A stretch of 64,000 nucleotides of DNA from Ophiocordyceps camponoti-saundersi (nom. inval.) (Eukaryota; Ascomycota; Sordariomycetes; Hypocreales; Ophiocordycipitaceae): positions 139,290-203,289 of the forward strand of contig PDHQ01000031.1 of NCBI GenBank assembly GCA_003339415.1, in the 5' to 3' direction. A program made the translations under genes and the position numbers. Shown in pieces: positions 43,105-55,704 of the stretch. The notes below the pieces were generated by a model, which was not told the origin of the DNA, ran no database searches, and saw only the letters and a list, made by a program, of their open reading frames with translations. Position 1 is the first letter of the stretch. Every line of letters starts with the position of its first letter.

Positions 43105-45504
43105 GCTGGGCGATTATGGGGCTGATGAGCAGCAGCGCCCGCCTGCTATGAGTGGAAGAGGAGGAGGAGGAGGAGGAGGAGGAGAGTAGAGGTTAGATGT
43201 GGGTGGGGCGAGACACGAGAGTTCACAAAGTCAGGTGCGGCCCGGTACAGGTAGGTAGGCAGGTAGGCAGGTAGTCGGCTGACGGGCTTTGTTTGGAGAA
43301 AGTAAATATCAGACCGGAGGAAGAAGCAGACAACAGTGAGCGACTCGAGACAGTGTGCCAGTGACGGATGCTGGCTAGCGCCCGGAGAGCGCCGGACAGG
43401 CGCCAATTGCGTCTGGCGCAGGGTACGTTGGGGGAGAGAGGGGAGGAGGGGAAGAAGAGGGGTTCAGGTGACGAGGACGGTAGAAACGACTGCCAAGAGC
43501 CAAGATATTTTGGTGCGGCGATGATGGGTTGGAGAATAGACGGTGGTGGTGATTTGTTGTTGGTGGTGAGGATTCATAGGGAGAAGGGGGCTTGCGCTCC
43601 CTCGAGCGCCCCCGATAACAGTAGAAATCCGGCAATCTGATTGAAATAGGGGCCAAGCTTACATACTACATTGTACATACATGTTAGGGGACTCTATGTC
43701 GGTAATATGCAGACACTAGCAGCCTTGCCGCTGGTTCTTTGGGGTTAGCAGCCATACAGAAAATCGTATCGAATCAGTTAATCCATGCGCCTAGGGTAGG
43801 TAGACAAGTAGTATTGAGAGAGGAAGGCTTAGGGAGGGCGGCTGAGATCGGGCCTCGTGCAGCGAAAGGCTGGCTGCCTGTCCGTACATACATACATACA
43901 ATACTCACTCGTGACTGTTTTTACCAGCCTCAGACGGAAGACTAATGCTCTCTTCATGATCTCTTTCTCAAGCCTCGTCCAATGTCGGGTGATTTGCAAT
44001 GACGAGACCGAGAAACCGGTTCGTGGAGAAACAGCGCTCGTGCCGGATGGAACAAGGAGCGTGACATTGGCGGCCTGTGCCTTGCTGGGCACTCCAGAGG
44101 AACGGACTCCTGATACTGTGCAGAGGGGGTTGCGTGAATTGTAGGTACATATGTACCTACACACACAGGATAACCCCGGCTGCTTCTGTGCATCAGCCGA
44201 CAGACGACGTGCAAGGGGAAATGAAAGAGAGGAGAAAGATGAGGCTTCCTTCAGTCCTCTCATCTATCTCATTGTTATGACTTATGTACATACATATGTA
44301 CATACATACATACATATGGAGGTGTTATAGTTGCAAACTCTTTTTGCCGCGATGACCCACGTGGTTGGCGGATCGAAGAGTGGGCCGGCCATCCGCCTTC
44401 AGCCCGGCCGGGTATCACGAAGGCCGCCGTCGATGGAGCCCAAGCAGAAGACGACGACGACGACAAAAGCCCGACGAATACGAGGGAGGATGGAACGCCG
44501 TCCGGGAACGGCGGCCTCTATGCGCGGGGTGCGTCTGTTCATACATGCTACCTTGTGTTATATGTATGTAGGTGTATCCGTAGTTTATGTACTCTTGCGT
44601 GCCTTACATGCGCCTCTTTCTATTTATGTGTATACACATACATACATACATATGTATGTACATATTGTACACGCTCTTCTTCTCACTCTCTTGCGAGGAT
44701 AGGGGAAAACAGACAGACAAGACGGAGAGGCAGACACAGAGGCATGTGGCGACGAGCGATATTCTCATATCGCCGGCGCGATGTTGCATGAGCATGTAGA
44801 ATGTACATACGGCGGACTAATGTATGTGCGAATATATGTACGTGATCCACGAAACCTGGGCCCTGTTGCGTCAGTCCCCGCGCCGGCATGTACGAATAGT
44901 GGTCATAGCTCCAACGGTTCTCACGAATTTACGATGTGACTTTGGAGTTTGGAGTGGCTGAGCTAGGTATTTGTAGTATTCGTGGTAGGATTTGTGTCAG
45001 TCTCGGCCTCATCATCGTATCGGGATACGTGCCTAGGAAGGATGCTAGCTGTATGTATGCACAAACGTGTTTATGAATGGATTGCTCCTGTTGGGCAGCA
45101 CCCAGAGCAACGAACGCCAGCCCGCGTTCGGCATGCTTTGCTTTGCGTTGCTTGCTTTGCGTTGCTTGCTTTGCTTCGATTTGCCTTGCAACTCGTCTTG
45201 CCTTGTAAATCGTCTTTGCCTTGCCCTGCTCTGCTTTACTTCTCTTGCTTCATCTTCCAGCCGGAACAGAGCGAGCGACTCTCTTCCTCTTCGTTCGCAC
45301 AACTCGTTCTGTGAGTCTCAGGGACAAACTTGATGCCCTGCCTGCTGTCTTGGCCCAGCCCCCCACACCGGTCACTACTGGGCCAAGTACCCGCTACTTT
45401 GAGAATCTCACTTACCAAGACCTCTCACCTCCACCAATAAGGGGCCCATAGAGGGGGCACAATCAATGTTGGCCGGGACAAGGCTTTCATCAGCCTCTCT
45501 CTAA

Positions 45505-45560
<56 letters not shown>

Positions 45561-46050
45561 GCTCTCTTCCAGCCATCCCTTCGCTTTCCACCCGTTCCCT
45601 TACCCTGTCTGGGTATCGGGTACTACCACCGCGCACTTCGTCTCTTCTTCTCCGTCTCTTGTCAACCTCTCCCACTACAATGCTCCATTGCCGTATCCCG
45701 TATCCTCTGTCGGTCCCCTTCCGCTAGCTCTACCTACCTACCTATCGTCTCTGCTCCTCTCTACCTCCTATCTCTCTCTGCCCCCCATCCTTCTATCTGT
45801 CTCTCGTTTTACGCGCCATCCTCTCTTCTTCTCACACTCCTCCACTTCCTCCTCCTCCTTCTCGCTACCTCGCTCACGCTGTCGAGCCAACTTCTTACTT
45901 CTCATTATTGTTTTTATTTCTTTATCTCGCGCCGCATTGCCGCACCTCCTTGGCTTTGGCTGGGGCTGCTAGCCGAGCCTCGGCCAAGACGACGGAATTT
46001 GATCGCTTTTTTCTCCTCCAAGCTCTGATCGCGCCTTGCCGTGATTCACG
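43105..46050. other. 2.9 kb gene-free region with microsatellites
   Basis: Between the transporter and CHS7. It contains (GGA)n at 43157-43183, (AGGTAGGC)n near 43250-43272, (CATA)n and (TATG)n near 43885-43900, 44285-44315 and 44638-44660, a repetitive TTGCTTTGCG stretch at 45138-45175, and (CT)n at 45507-45557. The last part is the pyrimidine-rich 5' leader of CHS7. A possible upstream exon of the MFS gene could lie at its start. No other gene supported. Confidence 0.55.
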
Positions 46051-47216
46051 ATGGGTTCGACAGACTTTGGCAAGTTTGAGGTACGTCGCCTCGCCTTGTC
46101 TGTCATCTTGAACTTACTGACTGACATTCGATAATCACCTACCCAGGGGTTCTGCAGAGACGCGACATTACCCGTTTGCAATGTGAGTATGCTTAATCGC
46201 CGCGAGAACAATAGATCTGTGCCCACCGACCGTGCGCTGACCTGGAAACTCGACTTTAGCTTTTCTCGCAAGACCACAACCAGGATGGGCCTTGGGGCGG
46301 CTGCCGGCTAACGGGCATTCCCCTCTCCGACGATCGCCACCTGGGAAACTTGGGTTCCATCATCCTGTGCGGCATCGCAATCGTCGTCGCCATCTCGTTG
46401 CTGCTCAAGTCGGACAAGAAGCGGGCAGCCGTCGGCCGCCGGTATGTTTGCCTTCTCCGCTCGTCGCCATGCCAGGTCGCCGCTAACGAGAAGGGGCGCT
46501 CTACAGGGAAATGCAGCTGTTTCTCGTCGGATACATCATAATCGAAATATGCGAAATCTTCTCCGTCGGCGAATTCCCTCTCGACCCGGCCGTCCGCGTC
46601 GTACGTCACCTTTCCTGTTCATACATGACTACTACATGCATGCATGCTGACCAGGCACACATATACATAGGCCTTCTCCGCCATTCACATCGGCATGATC
46701 ATCGCCACCACCTGGGTACTGATGCTCAATGCCCTCGTGGGCTACCAGCTACTCGACGACGGCACCCCCTTATCTCTCGGCCTGACGATTCTCTCGGCTG
46801 CCGCCCTTTTCATCGGCACCGGTTATGTTGCTCTCGACACGGGATTTCGCTGGACCGGCTACTGGAACAGCAGCTATGAGACGCCAAACGTCAACACGGC
46901 CCTGTATGTCTTGTACCAGCTGGTGCCGCTCATCTTCCTCGTCGCATTCTATATACTGGAAGCCGTCTTGGTGCTGCGGGTGCTAGGCGAGGTTCGCCCC
47001 ATGTTGTACCTGACGGCCGCCGCCGTCCTCTTCGCTCTCGGCCAAATATTCAACTACGCCATCAGCAGATATATATGCGACGGCACAGGCGGCAAGATCG
47101 ACGGCGCCATGTTTGAGACTCTCTTTACTCTCCTCGCTGTCATCCTCGTCTGGATATTTTGGTCGAGCATCACCGAGGACGACTGGCCATTGCAGACGGG
47201 TGCAACATACCCTTGA
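46051..47216 (+). CDS. CHS7: Chitin synthase export chaperone Chs7
   Basis: Five exons: 46051..46080, 46147..46182, 46260..46441, 46507..46600 and 46671..47216, giving 295 residues. All four introns (66, 77, 65 and 70 bp) have GTRNGT donors and YAG acceptors. The N-terminus reads MGSTDFGKFE-GFCRDATLPVCN, with the paired cysteines typical of Chs7. Seven membrane helices follow. Conserved stretches include FEFPL-like GEFPLDPAVRV, SAIHIGMIIATTWVLMLNALVGYQLLDDGTPLS and FYILEAVLVLRVLGE. Chs7 sits in the ER membrane and is needed for folding and exit of chitin synthase Chs3-type enzymes, so it supports cell-wall chitin deposition. The first two exons are only 30 and 36 bases long, and would be missed by frame-only prediction. 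Confidence 0.94.
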
Positions 47217-48026
47217 AAAGACATGACGGCAGCAGCCAAAAAAAAGGTCTACGGCGTTGGGACATGGTCAAAAGGAAAAAGAAATTTAGTAGTTTTAATG
47301 TCTGGTGTCATCTTCACTTCCTCTTCATCTTCATCGACGATCCGACGAAGGCATGTACGCTGAGCATGATGATGCGTGGAAGCTCGTTGGAGATTGTTTT
47401 CTTCCCCCTTGCACCCCTGTTTTTCTTTCCTTTCCGTACACTTTTGCATTCGACGGCCGGCGATACACTTTTATCTTGGCATACGACACGACAGTCGACG
47501 ACAGGCGGTGGATGAAAAGACGTTAAATGCCAAGGAAAAGTGGCTTTGGACGCACTGCGCTGCGGCGATTTTGGATAGGATGCGGCTTCATACTATACCC
47601 ATGATCTATCTATCTATGTATGTAGGTAGGTAGTTGACTATTGTTATTGCATAAATATGAGTTGAGGCTCATTGAAACGGGCCGGAGCATGAGGGCGGCT
47701 CTCGGCGCCGAAGCGGAGCGGAGACGGGATCAGCTTTTATCTGGCACTGCATTTATGCATATCACTTTGCGAAAGAGTCGTGTTCGAAAACGAAAGACCC
47801 TGTCAGGAAAGAAGGGGTCTGGCCAGGATGCATCATCGTGCCCTTGGTCTGTAAGCGAATGAAACCATCTTCTCAGTCGACAACGTGATGAGTTTTAGAC
47901 GGATACTCGTATGTAAAGAGTCAACTTGATATCGATGACTCAGCAGCTTCGACCTACGACGTGCGCAGTGAGGATGGAAAGGAGGAGAGAAAAAAGGCTC
48001 CATCTCGTCCAATCTCACTACGATCC
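47217..48026. other. Intergenic region
   Basis: About 810 bp between CHS7 and the methyltransferase gene, same strand. It carries the CHS7 3' untranslated region and a TAGGTAGG tract near 47620-47633. No gene seen. Confidence 0.6.
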
Positions 48027-49157
48027 ATGCATTACGTTCGCCTCCTGCGGCCTCCGAAGCTGATCAGGTCCTATCGCGACTTGAAGGTGGAGCTTGTACT
48101 GGCTATTACCACCGATCTCGGAGATGCCTTCTTGTGCCCGGAAGAAGCCTTGGACTTGGTGGTCCGGGTCGCGGCCCACGTTGCTTCGCCCCCGGGCGCC
48201 ATCGTCTTGTGGGAACTGCCGCCGGCGACGGGGAAGCTACAATGGCGAGCCGGGGTTCGGGTAGTCAAGCCAACACTGGTCATACCCGAATCCGTGGCCG
48301 AGGCCGTGGAGGCGAACCAGAAGGTCGAGTTGTCTGTCAGCCCAACGCCGCCCTATGCCGCAGACACGCTACATGCAATCTTGAAAGCCTCCACGCAAGG
48401 AGGAGGAGGTCTGGTGATGCCGGTGTCGGTAGCACTAAGCGGCCGCGATCAGAGCCGCCATGTCTGTACCCGAAAGCTACTTGGCTACGGCATCGGCTGT
48501 TTCGAGCTTGAGGAGGATATGGGCGATAGCATCGCCCGCCATATTTGGGACGCCAGCCCCGTCGCTCTGGCCGCCATTGCCGGCGCCTGTGACGGGCCGT
48601 GTCTGGGGGTCTTGCGCCGGCTACTTTCGGCGAACAGGCCGATACCCGTCAACGTCCTCGAGCTCGGCTGCGGCGTCGGCATCCTCGGCGCCGGCCTTGG
48701 CTCCCTCTATCCGCGCTGCACCGTCCTCATGACAGACGTCGACGAGGCAGAGGATCGTGCCCGCGCCAACATGGACCTCCTCGCCCGCGACAACTTGCTG
48801 TACGAGAACCTGGACTGGAACGACGGTCGGCGCGGCGTCTTTGGGCCGCTTGTACGGAGCAGGTGCTGGAACCTCATCATGCTCAGCGACTGCACCTACA
48901 ATACCGACACGCTGCCGGCCCTAGTCGCGACCCTGTCGGAGCTGCACCGACTCAACGTCGCCTCCACCGGCGAGCGCGGCTTCATTTCCATGACGTGGGT
49001 GGCGACGAAACCGCGTCACGATTCGGAGCGCGTCGTGATGACCTTACTGGCTGACGATGGGTGGGAAACGGTAGCGAAGCAAGCGCTACCGTTACCGGTC
49101 TTGGGGGGAGAATCGCAGACCGTTGAGATGTACCTCTTTGAGAAGAACGGTGCCTAG
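48027..49157 (+). CDS. Family-16-type protein methyltransferase (METTL21/Rrg1-like)
   Basis: Single exon, 376 residues from the ATG at 48027; the frame is open for 22 codons further upstream (ATG 47961), but the residues there are basic and unlike the domain. The second half is a class I Rossmann-fold methyltransferase. Motif I is VLELGCGVGILGAGLGSLYP, followed by an acidic motif (LMTDVDEA) that would hold the ribose of S-adenosylmethionine. The post-motif segment SDCTYNTDTLPAL sits where this family has its substrate-binding D-x-x-Y. Such enzymes methylate lysine or other residues of chaperones and elongation factors; the specific target cannot be told. The first 190 residues (MHYVRLLRPPKL...) form an extra N-terminal region also found in fungal members. 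Confidence 0.85.
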   Translation: MHYVRLLRPPKLIRSYRDLKVELVLAITTDLGDAFLCPEEALDLVVRVAAHVASPPGAIVLWELPPATGKLQWRAGVRVVKPTLVIPESVAEAVEANQKVELSVSPTPPYAADTLHAILKASTQGGGGLVMPVSVALSGRDQSRHVCTRKLLGYGIGCFELEEDMGDSIARHIWDASPVALAAIAGACDGPCLGVLRRLLSANRPIPVNVLELGCGVGILGAGLGSLYPRCTVLMTDVDEAEDRARANMDLLARDNLLYENLDWNDGRRGVFGPLVRSRCWNLIMLSDCTYNTDTLPALVATLSELHRLNVASTGERGFISMTWVATKPRHDSERVVMTLLADDGWETVAKQALPLPVLGGESQTVEMYLFEKNGA

Positions 49158-50268
49158 TTGCTCCAAGAGCCGATCTCGATTTTTGTCTCGGCTTGACGCG
49201 AGGCAGCGTCGAACCACCACGCGGCAGCGTCGCCTTCGGACTCGGCATGTCTCGGTCCAGTGTTTATTTTTTTCTTCCCCCTTTCCGACGAAGGAGATGG
49301 TAACCTTCCCACGGAACCAGAAGAGACCTGTACCGAAGCCCTTGATGCCAGCAACAGATTTCCGACGATATTAACGTGATCCGTCCGATGTTTATACGTG
49401 GGTTCTTCTTATATCCTGCAGGTGCCCGACAAGGCCTCGCCAGGAACCCCCCTTTAAGCATCGTGCCCGGTGTAACGCCAACGTTTTTCCCCTTCACTTT
49501 CCCCTTCGCCGAACGGTTCCAGACGTCGGATTGAGGCCGGTGGTATCGACCAAGGGTCCAATCTTCGTCTGTTGTTGGGACAGCAAACAATGCGTTGTGC
49601 ATATCAATCTTCAACTGAAAGCCGTCTGAGGCAGAACAAGCTGTCAATCGTGCGGGTGAATCAAACGGGCGTTTCGACTCTCTCTACTTGGCCGAATCCG
49701 CCATGTGCCGCTCCCCGTGCCGCGTTCGTTCCCTGTTTTCCCCCTTCCCTTTACCGATTTGCATGTGAATGAAGCGAAAGGGGAGACGGAAAGGCGCAGA
49801 CGAGAAGCAAATGACTCATGAAATGCCTGCTGTCAGCCTTACCCAAAAAATGGGCTCCAGTGGGTGGATTCATTCTGCCTTGGCGACGGAGACGATGCCC
49901 GATGACTCCGTAGTTTTCATCCCGTCAACTTTGCTGCAACCTTTTAACCTTCTTTGCCATGAAAGGGTCAAGACCAGGGAGCCTTCTTTACCGTTTCGTG
50001 AGTCCTTGATATGGTTTCATTCTTTTGAGTTTCCATCTATTGACTGCCTGCTCTTGTCCGTCGTCCTCGTTTCGACTCGCGGATGATTGACACGGTTACG
50101 CGTAGACCCACTACCACGGGTCTGTTTTTCTTGCATCACATTGCTAGACTGTGACAGCTTTCACAATCATTGTCTCGAAGAGAAGCAGGCTGAGGTGGGA
50201 AGAGGAGGATTCTTGAGGGCAGGGAGGGGCGGTAGGACTCGAAAGCGCCCAGAAAACATCTCGAAGCC
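49158..50268. other. Intergenic region, promoter of the PDR transporter
   Basis: 1.1 kb between two plus-strand genes. No repeats of note and no supportable gene; the 3' half must contain the transporter promoter. Confidence 0.5.
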
Positions 50269-53200
50269 ATGCCGGATAAGGGATGCGACCAAGACTGGGA
50301 AATGGCCGAGTCAGTACGGAGATCGTCTTCCACAGAACGGTGTCAGTCGCACAACGGCGGCCCGACCCGGCAGCGGGAGCTCAAGAAGGGGGTTTCCGTC
50401 GAGCAGGCCACAGCCGAGTTTGCAAATCTTGAGCGCCAACTCAGCCGCAGAGACGGGAGGAAAGGGAATGTCGATGTTGACGTCGAGAAGGCGGCCGTCG
50501 ACGGTGGCGAGTCCGACGACAGCGCCGTCTTGGACCTCGAGACGACACTTCGCTGTGGCCTCGACTCTGGAAGTCGGGCCAAGCACATCGGCGTTTGCTG
50601 GGACGGGCTGACGGTCAGGGGCGTCGCCAGCACGGCCAACTACGTCCAGACGCTGCCGTACGCCATCTTGCGGCTGTTCGACGTCGTCACCCCCGTTCTG
50701 CGGCTCGCGGGCCTCTGCGGGAAGCCGACCGAGTCGACGCTTCTGCGCGGCCTCGCGGGCGTGTGCCGGCCCGGCGAGATGGTCCTGGTCCTGGGCAAGC
50801 CGGGCGCCGGCTGTTCGACGCTGCTCCGGACCGTGGCCAATCAGCGCCGCGGCTTCACGGCCGTCGAGGGCGATGTGCGGTACGGACCGTGGTCGGCGGC
50901 CGAGTTTGGGCGGCGCTTCCGCGGCGAGGCCGTGTACAACGCCGAGGACGACGCTCATCTGGCGACGCTGACGGTGGAACAGACGCTGAGCTTCGCCTTG
51001 TATCTGGCCATGCCTACGGCGACGGCCGGTACCCGGCGGCGCGTGCTGGACACGCTGCTGCGCATGTTCAACATGGAGCACGCGCGGTCGACGGCCGTGG
51101 GCGACGCCTATGTCCGGGGCCTGTCGGGCGGCGAGCGGCGGCGCGTGTCCATCGCCGAGATGATGCTGACCCGTGCCTGCGTGCTGTGCTGGGACAACAG
51201 TACGCGTGGCCTGGACGCCAGCACCGCCCTCGACTTTGTGCGCTCGCTGCGCGTTCAGACGGACCTCTACCAGACGGCGACGCTCGTCTCGCTGTACCAG
51301 GCGTCCGAGAGCATCTACCGCCTCTTCGACCGCGTCCTGGTGTTGGCCGAGGGCCGCCAGGTCTACTTTGGTTCGACCGCCGACGCCCGCGCCTACTTTG
51401 AAGGCCTCGGCTTCGCGCCGAGCCCACGGCAGACGACGGCCGACTACCTGGTCGCCTGCGCCGACGGACGGCTCGGCCCCGACGCGCTGAGCGACGCCTT
51501 TCGCCACTCCGAGGCGGCGGCGCGTCTCGACGACGACTTGGCCGCCTATCGCGCGGCCGACTTCACGGACGAGCGGCGGCGCCCGGCTTTTCGCGCCGCC
51601 GTCAGGGACGCCCAACGCGGGGCGGCGGCCCGGTCCGCTTACAGGGCCGGCTTTCGGCTGCAGCTCTGGGCTCTCGCCCGGCGGCAGTTCGCCCTCAAGC
51701 TGCAGGATCGTTTCAACCTGGTACTCTCGTGGGTGCGCAGCATCATCATCGCCCTCGTCCTCGGCACGCTCTTTCGAAACCTCGGTCGCACATCGGCCAG
51801 TGCTTTCGGCCGCGGCGGTCTGCTCTTCGTCTCGCTGTTCTTCAACGCCCTGCAGGCCTTTTCCGAGCTCGGCATCACGATGCTGGGCCGCGCCGTGGTG
51901 GACAAGCACGGGGCGTACGCCTTGCATCGGCCGTCGGCCCTCTGGATCGCCCAGCTGGCTGTCGACCAGGCGTTTGCCGCTACCGAGATCCTGGCCTTTA
52001 GCATCATCGTCTATCTCATGACGGGGCTCGTCCGCGACGCCGGTGCCTTCTTTACCTTTTACTTGCTGATGTTGTCGGGCAACGTGGCCATGACGCTCGT
52101 CTTTCGCATCATCGGCTGTCTCAGTCGCGACTTTGACCGGGCTATACGCATCGCTATTGTTGTCATCACTCTCTTCGTCACCACGTCAGGCTACATCGTC
52201 CAGTACGAGGCGGAGAAGCCGTGGCTGCGGTGGATGCTGTGGATCAACGTGCTGGGCCTCATCTTCGGTGCCCTGATGGAGAATGAGTTCGGCCGGATCG
52301 ACCTCGTCTGCGCGGCCGACTCACTCATACCATCCGGTCCGGGCTACGACGACATCCGCCATCAGGTTTGCACGCTGCCGGGGTCGAGGCCGGGAACGCT
52401 CGACGTCCGCGGAAGCGACTATATTGCCCAGGCTTTCTCCTATCGGACCGGCGACCTGTGGCGCAACTGGGGAATCGTCGTCGCCATCATCGTCGCCTTT
52501 CTTTTGCTCAACGTCGTAGCGGGCGAGCTGGTCCGCTTCAACGGCGGCGGCGGCGGCTCTGCTCGCGTCTCCCTGCGCCCGAGCCGGAAACGTCGAGCCC
52601 TCAACGAGCGGCTGGCCGTGTCCCGGCGCGAGACCGAAGAGCATATCATGGACGGTCCCAAGATGATGCCTTCCGTAATGCCGGTCGAGAGCGTTCTGAC
52701 GTGGGAGGGCCTCACCTACGACGTGCCGACGGCCGGCGGCGGTACGCAAAGGCTGCTCGCCGGCATCGACGGTTTTGTACGGGCGGGCGAGCTGACGGCG
52801 CTCATGGGCGCGTCGGGCGCAGGCAAGACGACGCTCCTGGACGTGCTGGCGGCTCGCAAGACGGTCGGCGTCGTCGGCGGCTCCGTCGTCGGTCATCGAG
52901 GGCACCGGGGCCGGGCCACGGCCTACGCCGAGCAGCAGGACGTTCACGAGCCGACGCAGACGGTGCGCGAGGCGCTGTGCTTCTCGGCCGACCTGCGACA
53001 ACCGCGCGGGATCTCGCGGGAGGAGCGACACGCCTACGTCGAACACGTCCTCGCCATGCTGGAGATGGAGCCGCTCGCGGACTGCCTCGTCGGCACGGGC
53101 CTCAGCGTCGAGGAGCGCAAACGCGTCACCATCGGCGTCGAGCTGGCCGCCCGTCCCGAGCTTCTGCTCTTCCTCGACGAGCCGACGTCCGGACTCGACA

Positions 53201-54653
53201 GCCAGGGCGCGCTCAACACGATCCGCCTCCTCCGGAAGCTGGCGGCGGCGGGCCAGGCCATTCTCTGCACCGTCCACCAGCCCGACGCCGCCCTCTTCGC
53301 CCTCTTCGACCGGCTGCTCCTGATGCAGCGCGGGGGCCGGGTCGTCTACTTCGGCGACATCGGCCCGGACGCCATCGCCGTCCGGGCTTACTTTTCTCGT
53401 TACGGGGCCGAGCCGGCGCCTACGGATAACGTGGCGGAGTTTATGCTCGAGGCCATCGGTGTCGGAGGCGATGACGGCACGCGCGTCGGCCGTCGCGACT
53501 GGGCCGATTTGTGGGATGAGAGCCCCGAGCGGGCGGTCGTTGCTCAGACGGTGGCGAGGATGATTCGGAGGGAGGGAGATGCCGTCGCCGCCGCCGCCGC
53601 CTCTTCGCGTCCCGCCGCGGGAAGGAAGACGGCGACGTCGACGATGAATCAGTTTCGGGTTGTCAGCGTCCGGGCGTGTCGCGCCCTGTGGCGGTCGCCG
53701 GATTACGTCGTCACCAGGCTGTTCGGCCAGGTTGCCGTGGCGCTGGCCACGGGACTGGCGTACCTCGGCCTCGACGACTCGCGCGCCTCGCTGCAGAACA
53801 CCGTCTTCATCATGTTCCAGGTGACGGTCGTGCCGGCGCTGGTGATGAGCCAGGTAGGAATCCTCTTCCAGGCCAGGAGGGCCATCTTCTTCCGCGAGAG
53901 GGCCGCGGGCATGTACACGGCCGGGGTATTCGCGGCCGCCATGGCGACGGCCGAGGTCCCCATCTCCCTCCTCTGCGGGTGTCTATTCTTCATCTGTCTC
54001 TACCTCGCACCCGGTCTTTCCCTCGCGCCGTCTAGGGCGGGATACCAGTTCCTCATGATCTTGGCGACGGAGACGTTCGCCTCCACCCTGGGACAGGCGA
54101 TGGCGTCTCTCACGCCGTCGGCTCGGATCATGGCGCAGGTCGATCCGCTCGTCATCACCATCCTCGCTCTCTTCTGCGGCGTCACCATCCCCGCCACGCA
54201 GATGCCGTCCTTTTGGCGCTCTTGGCTTCTCCCCCTCGACCCCTTATCCCATCTCATCAGCGGCATGGTCACGACGGCGCTCGCCGGCCTGCCCGTCCGG
54301 TGTCAGTCTCAGGAGTTGAATCGCTTCTCTGCACCCGAGAACTCAACCTGCGGCTCTTACATGGAGAGCTTCTTCTCCAGAGGGGGGGCTGGATACATCG
54401 TCTCTGGCGACGTCGTCTCTTGCGAGTATTGTGCTTTCAAGGTTGGGGATGAGTTTTTCGGGCCCTTGGCTATGTCCTTTGTCGATCGGTGGAAGGATCT
54501 GGGTATCTTTGCTGCGTTTACCGTCAGCAATCTTGTTATTATCTTCCTTGCGGTTGGTTATCCCCCCCCTTTTTTTTTCCTTTTCAGGGGGAGAAGGATA
54601 TCATTGACTGACGAGATTTACAGAGTCGATTTCTCAACTTTGCCAAACGATGA
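50269..54653 (+). CDS. PDR-type ABC transporter (ABCG full transporter)
   Basis: Two exons, 50269..54552 and 54624..54653, giving 1437 residues. The last intron (71 bp, GTTGGT...TTACAG with a CTGAC branch) yields the C-terminus SRFLNFAKR and a stop at 54651; without it the frame runs on into poly-C and a gap. The architecture is NBD1-TMD1-NBD2-TMD2. NBD1 has the Walker A variant GKPGAGCST and signature VRGLSGGERRRVSIAE, with Walker B ending in CWDNSTRGLD. NBD2 has canonical Walker A GASGAGKTT, degenerate signature LSVEERKRVTIG and Walker B LFLDEPTSGLD. These asymmetric sites are diagnostic of fungal PDR pumps. They export hydrophobic xenobiotics, azoles or plant defence compounds at the plasma membrane. 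The coding region is GC-rich compared with its flanks. The specific substrate is unknown. Confidence 0.93.
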
Positions 54654-54686
54654 GGAATCGAACCCTTTCCCCTCCTTTTCCTTTGT

Positions 54687-54724
<38 letters not shown>

Positions 54725-54914
54725 TCTCCTCTTTTTTTTTTTCTCTTTTCTCTTTCTATTTTTTTTTTTTATTTTTTATCTTATNNNNNNNNNNTTTTTT
54801 TTTCTGTTTCGGGGGGGAGAGGGATCTTCGCCCGCCGCGATTTTCCCAGTCCATTTCTCAAATTTTTCCAACCCTGCGGAACCCAACCCCTTCCCCCCCT
54901 TTTTCTTTTTTCCC
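54579..54914 (+). repeat. Imperfect duplication flanking the second 10-N gap, likely artefact
   Basis: Copy A (about 54579-54690) covers part of the last intron and the last exon of the PDR gene. Copy B (about 54795-54914) starts after the N run and follows copy A base by base, with many changes towards C or T: the poly-T start, GGGGGAGA-GGAT, AGTC-ATTTCTCAA, GGAA-C-AACCC-TTCC, then poly-C. Copy B has no intact splice site or stop in register. This is the same pattern as at the first gap. Confidence 0.75.
54785..54794. other. Assembly gap (10 N)
   Basis: Ten N bases after poly-C and poly-T tracts just downstream of the PDR gene. True length unknown. Confidence 0.98.
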
Positions 54915-55704
54915 CCCCCCCCCCCCCCCCTCTCTGTTTTATACTGTGATTTGGCTTCTTTTTTCTTATACTCCCTCGTTGTGATAATTTTCTTTTACGT
55001 ATCTGACTTGGATGATTCTAAAAATAGGATGGATATAAGAGTGTGAGGCAGTCAGTTATCCTCTGACTTGTTGATGGAAGGAAGACGCTGGTAGATAGAC
55101 TAGACTATTTATTACTGTTTCATTTGTTGGCTGTTTATATCCTGTATGTAAAGGAACAAGATACAATAAACGAAAGACTGGTTTTCCTTGCTGCTGTCTT
55201 GCTTGTTACCCTCTATGATGGTGTAATCCCATGTGTAAGAACGACCTACGAGGGGTTATCAACATGTGTCGTTGGAGGATTCCAGGCCATACACAGTTTC
55301 TTTCGTGCCTACTGCCCTTGGAGTGGAAGCCATGTTACTCTGGGAGTTAATGAAGAGACGTGCCAGATGTTGAAGAAGTCCAATCTCGTGATTCTCTTCA
55401 AAGCCCGAGTTGCGGCTTTTGCATCCGTAACGCGGAGTTTTCTTTCCTTGGACTCTTTGCTTCGTCTTTGTAACTTTGTCGTTGCAGTTGGGAACGTGCC
55501 TCACCCGATATCACACTACTAGACATCATCTTGTCAGGAAACCAACTACCATCGTCTAGGCACACATGGAGATGTAAGCTCTCTGTTGAGAAAGGGGTCA
55601 AAGCGGTCGATGCTAGAACATCAACCTCCATAAGCTTCCAAACAACAGCAACCAGTCCCTACAATCCAACACGAAGAAAAACCCCATCACTTCACCCCCT
55701 TCAC
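54915..55704. other. Intergenic region
   Basis: About 790 bp between the gap-associated repeat and the stop of the RNase-like gene. An open frame of 132 codons (55124-55522, plus strand) has no signal, domain or splice support, and I do not call it. No repeats of note. Confidence 0.4.

Noticed and set aside
50311..51927. Minus-strand frame of 538 codons opposite the PDR gene
   Set aside because: GC-rich third positions of the real gene keep the opposite strand open. The product is Arg/Ala/Gly-rich and has no domain.
54654..54984. C-terminal extension of the PDR transporter through poly-C and the N gap
   Set aside because: A normal intron and stop end the protein at 54653. The extension is poly-Pro/Phe and crosses a gap with an apparently false duplication.
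55124..55522. Plus-strand frame of 132 codons downstream of the PDR gene
   Set aside because: No leader, domain or splice support, and it lies in gap-adjacent DNA. It could still be real but I cannot support it.
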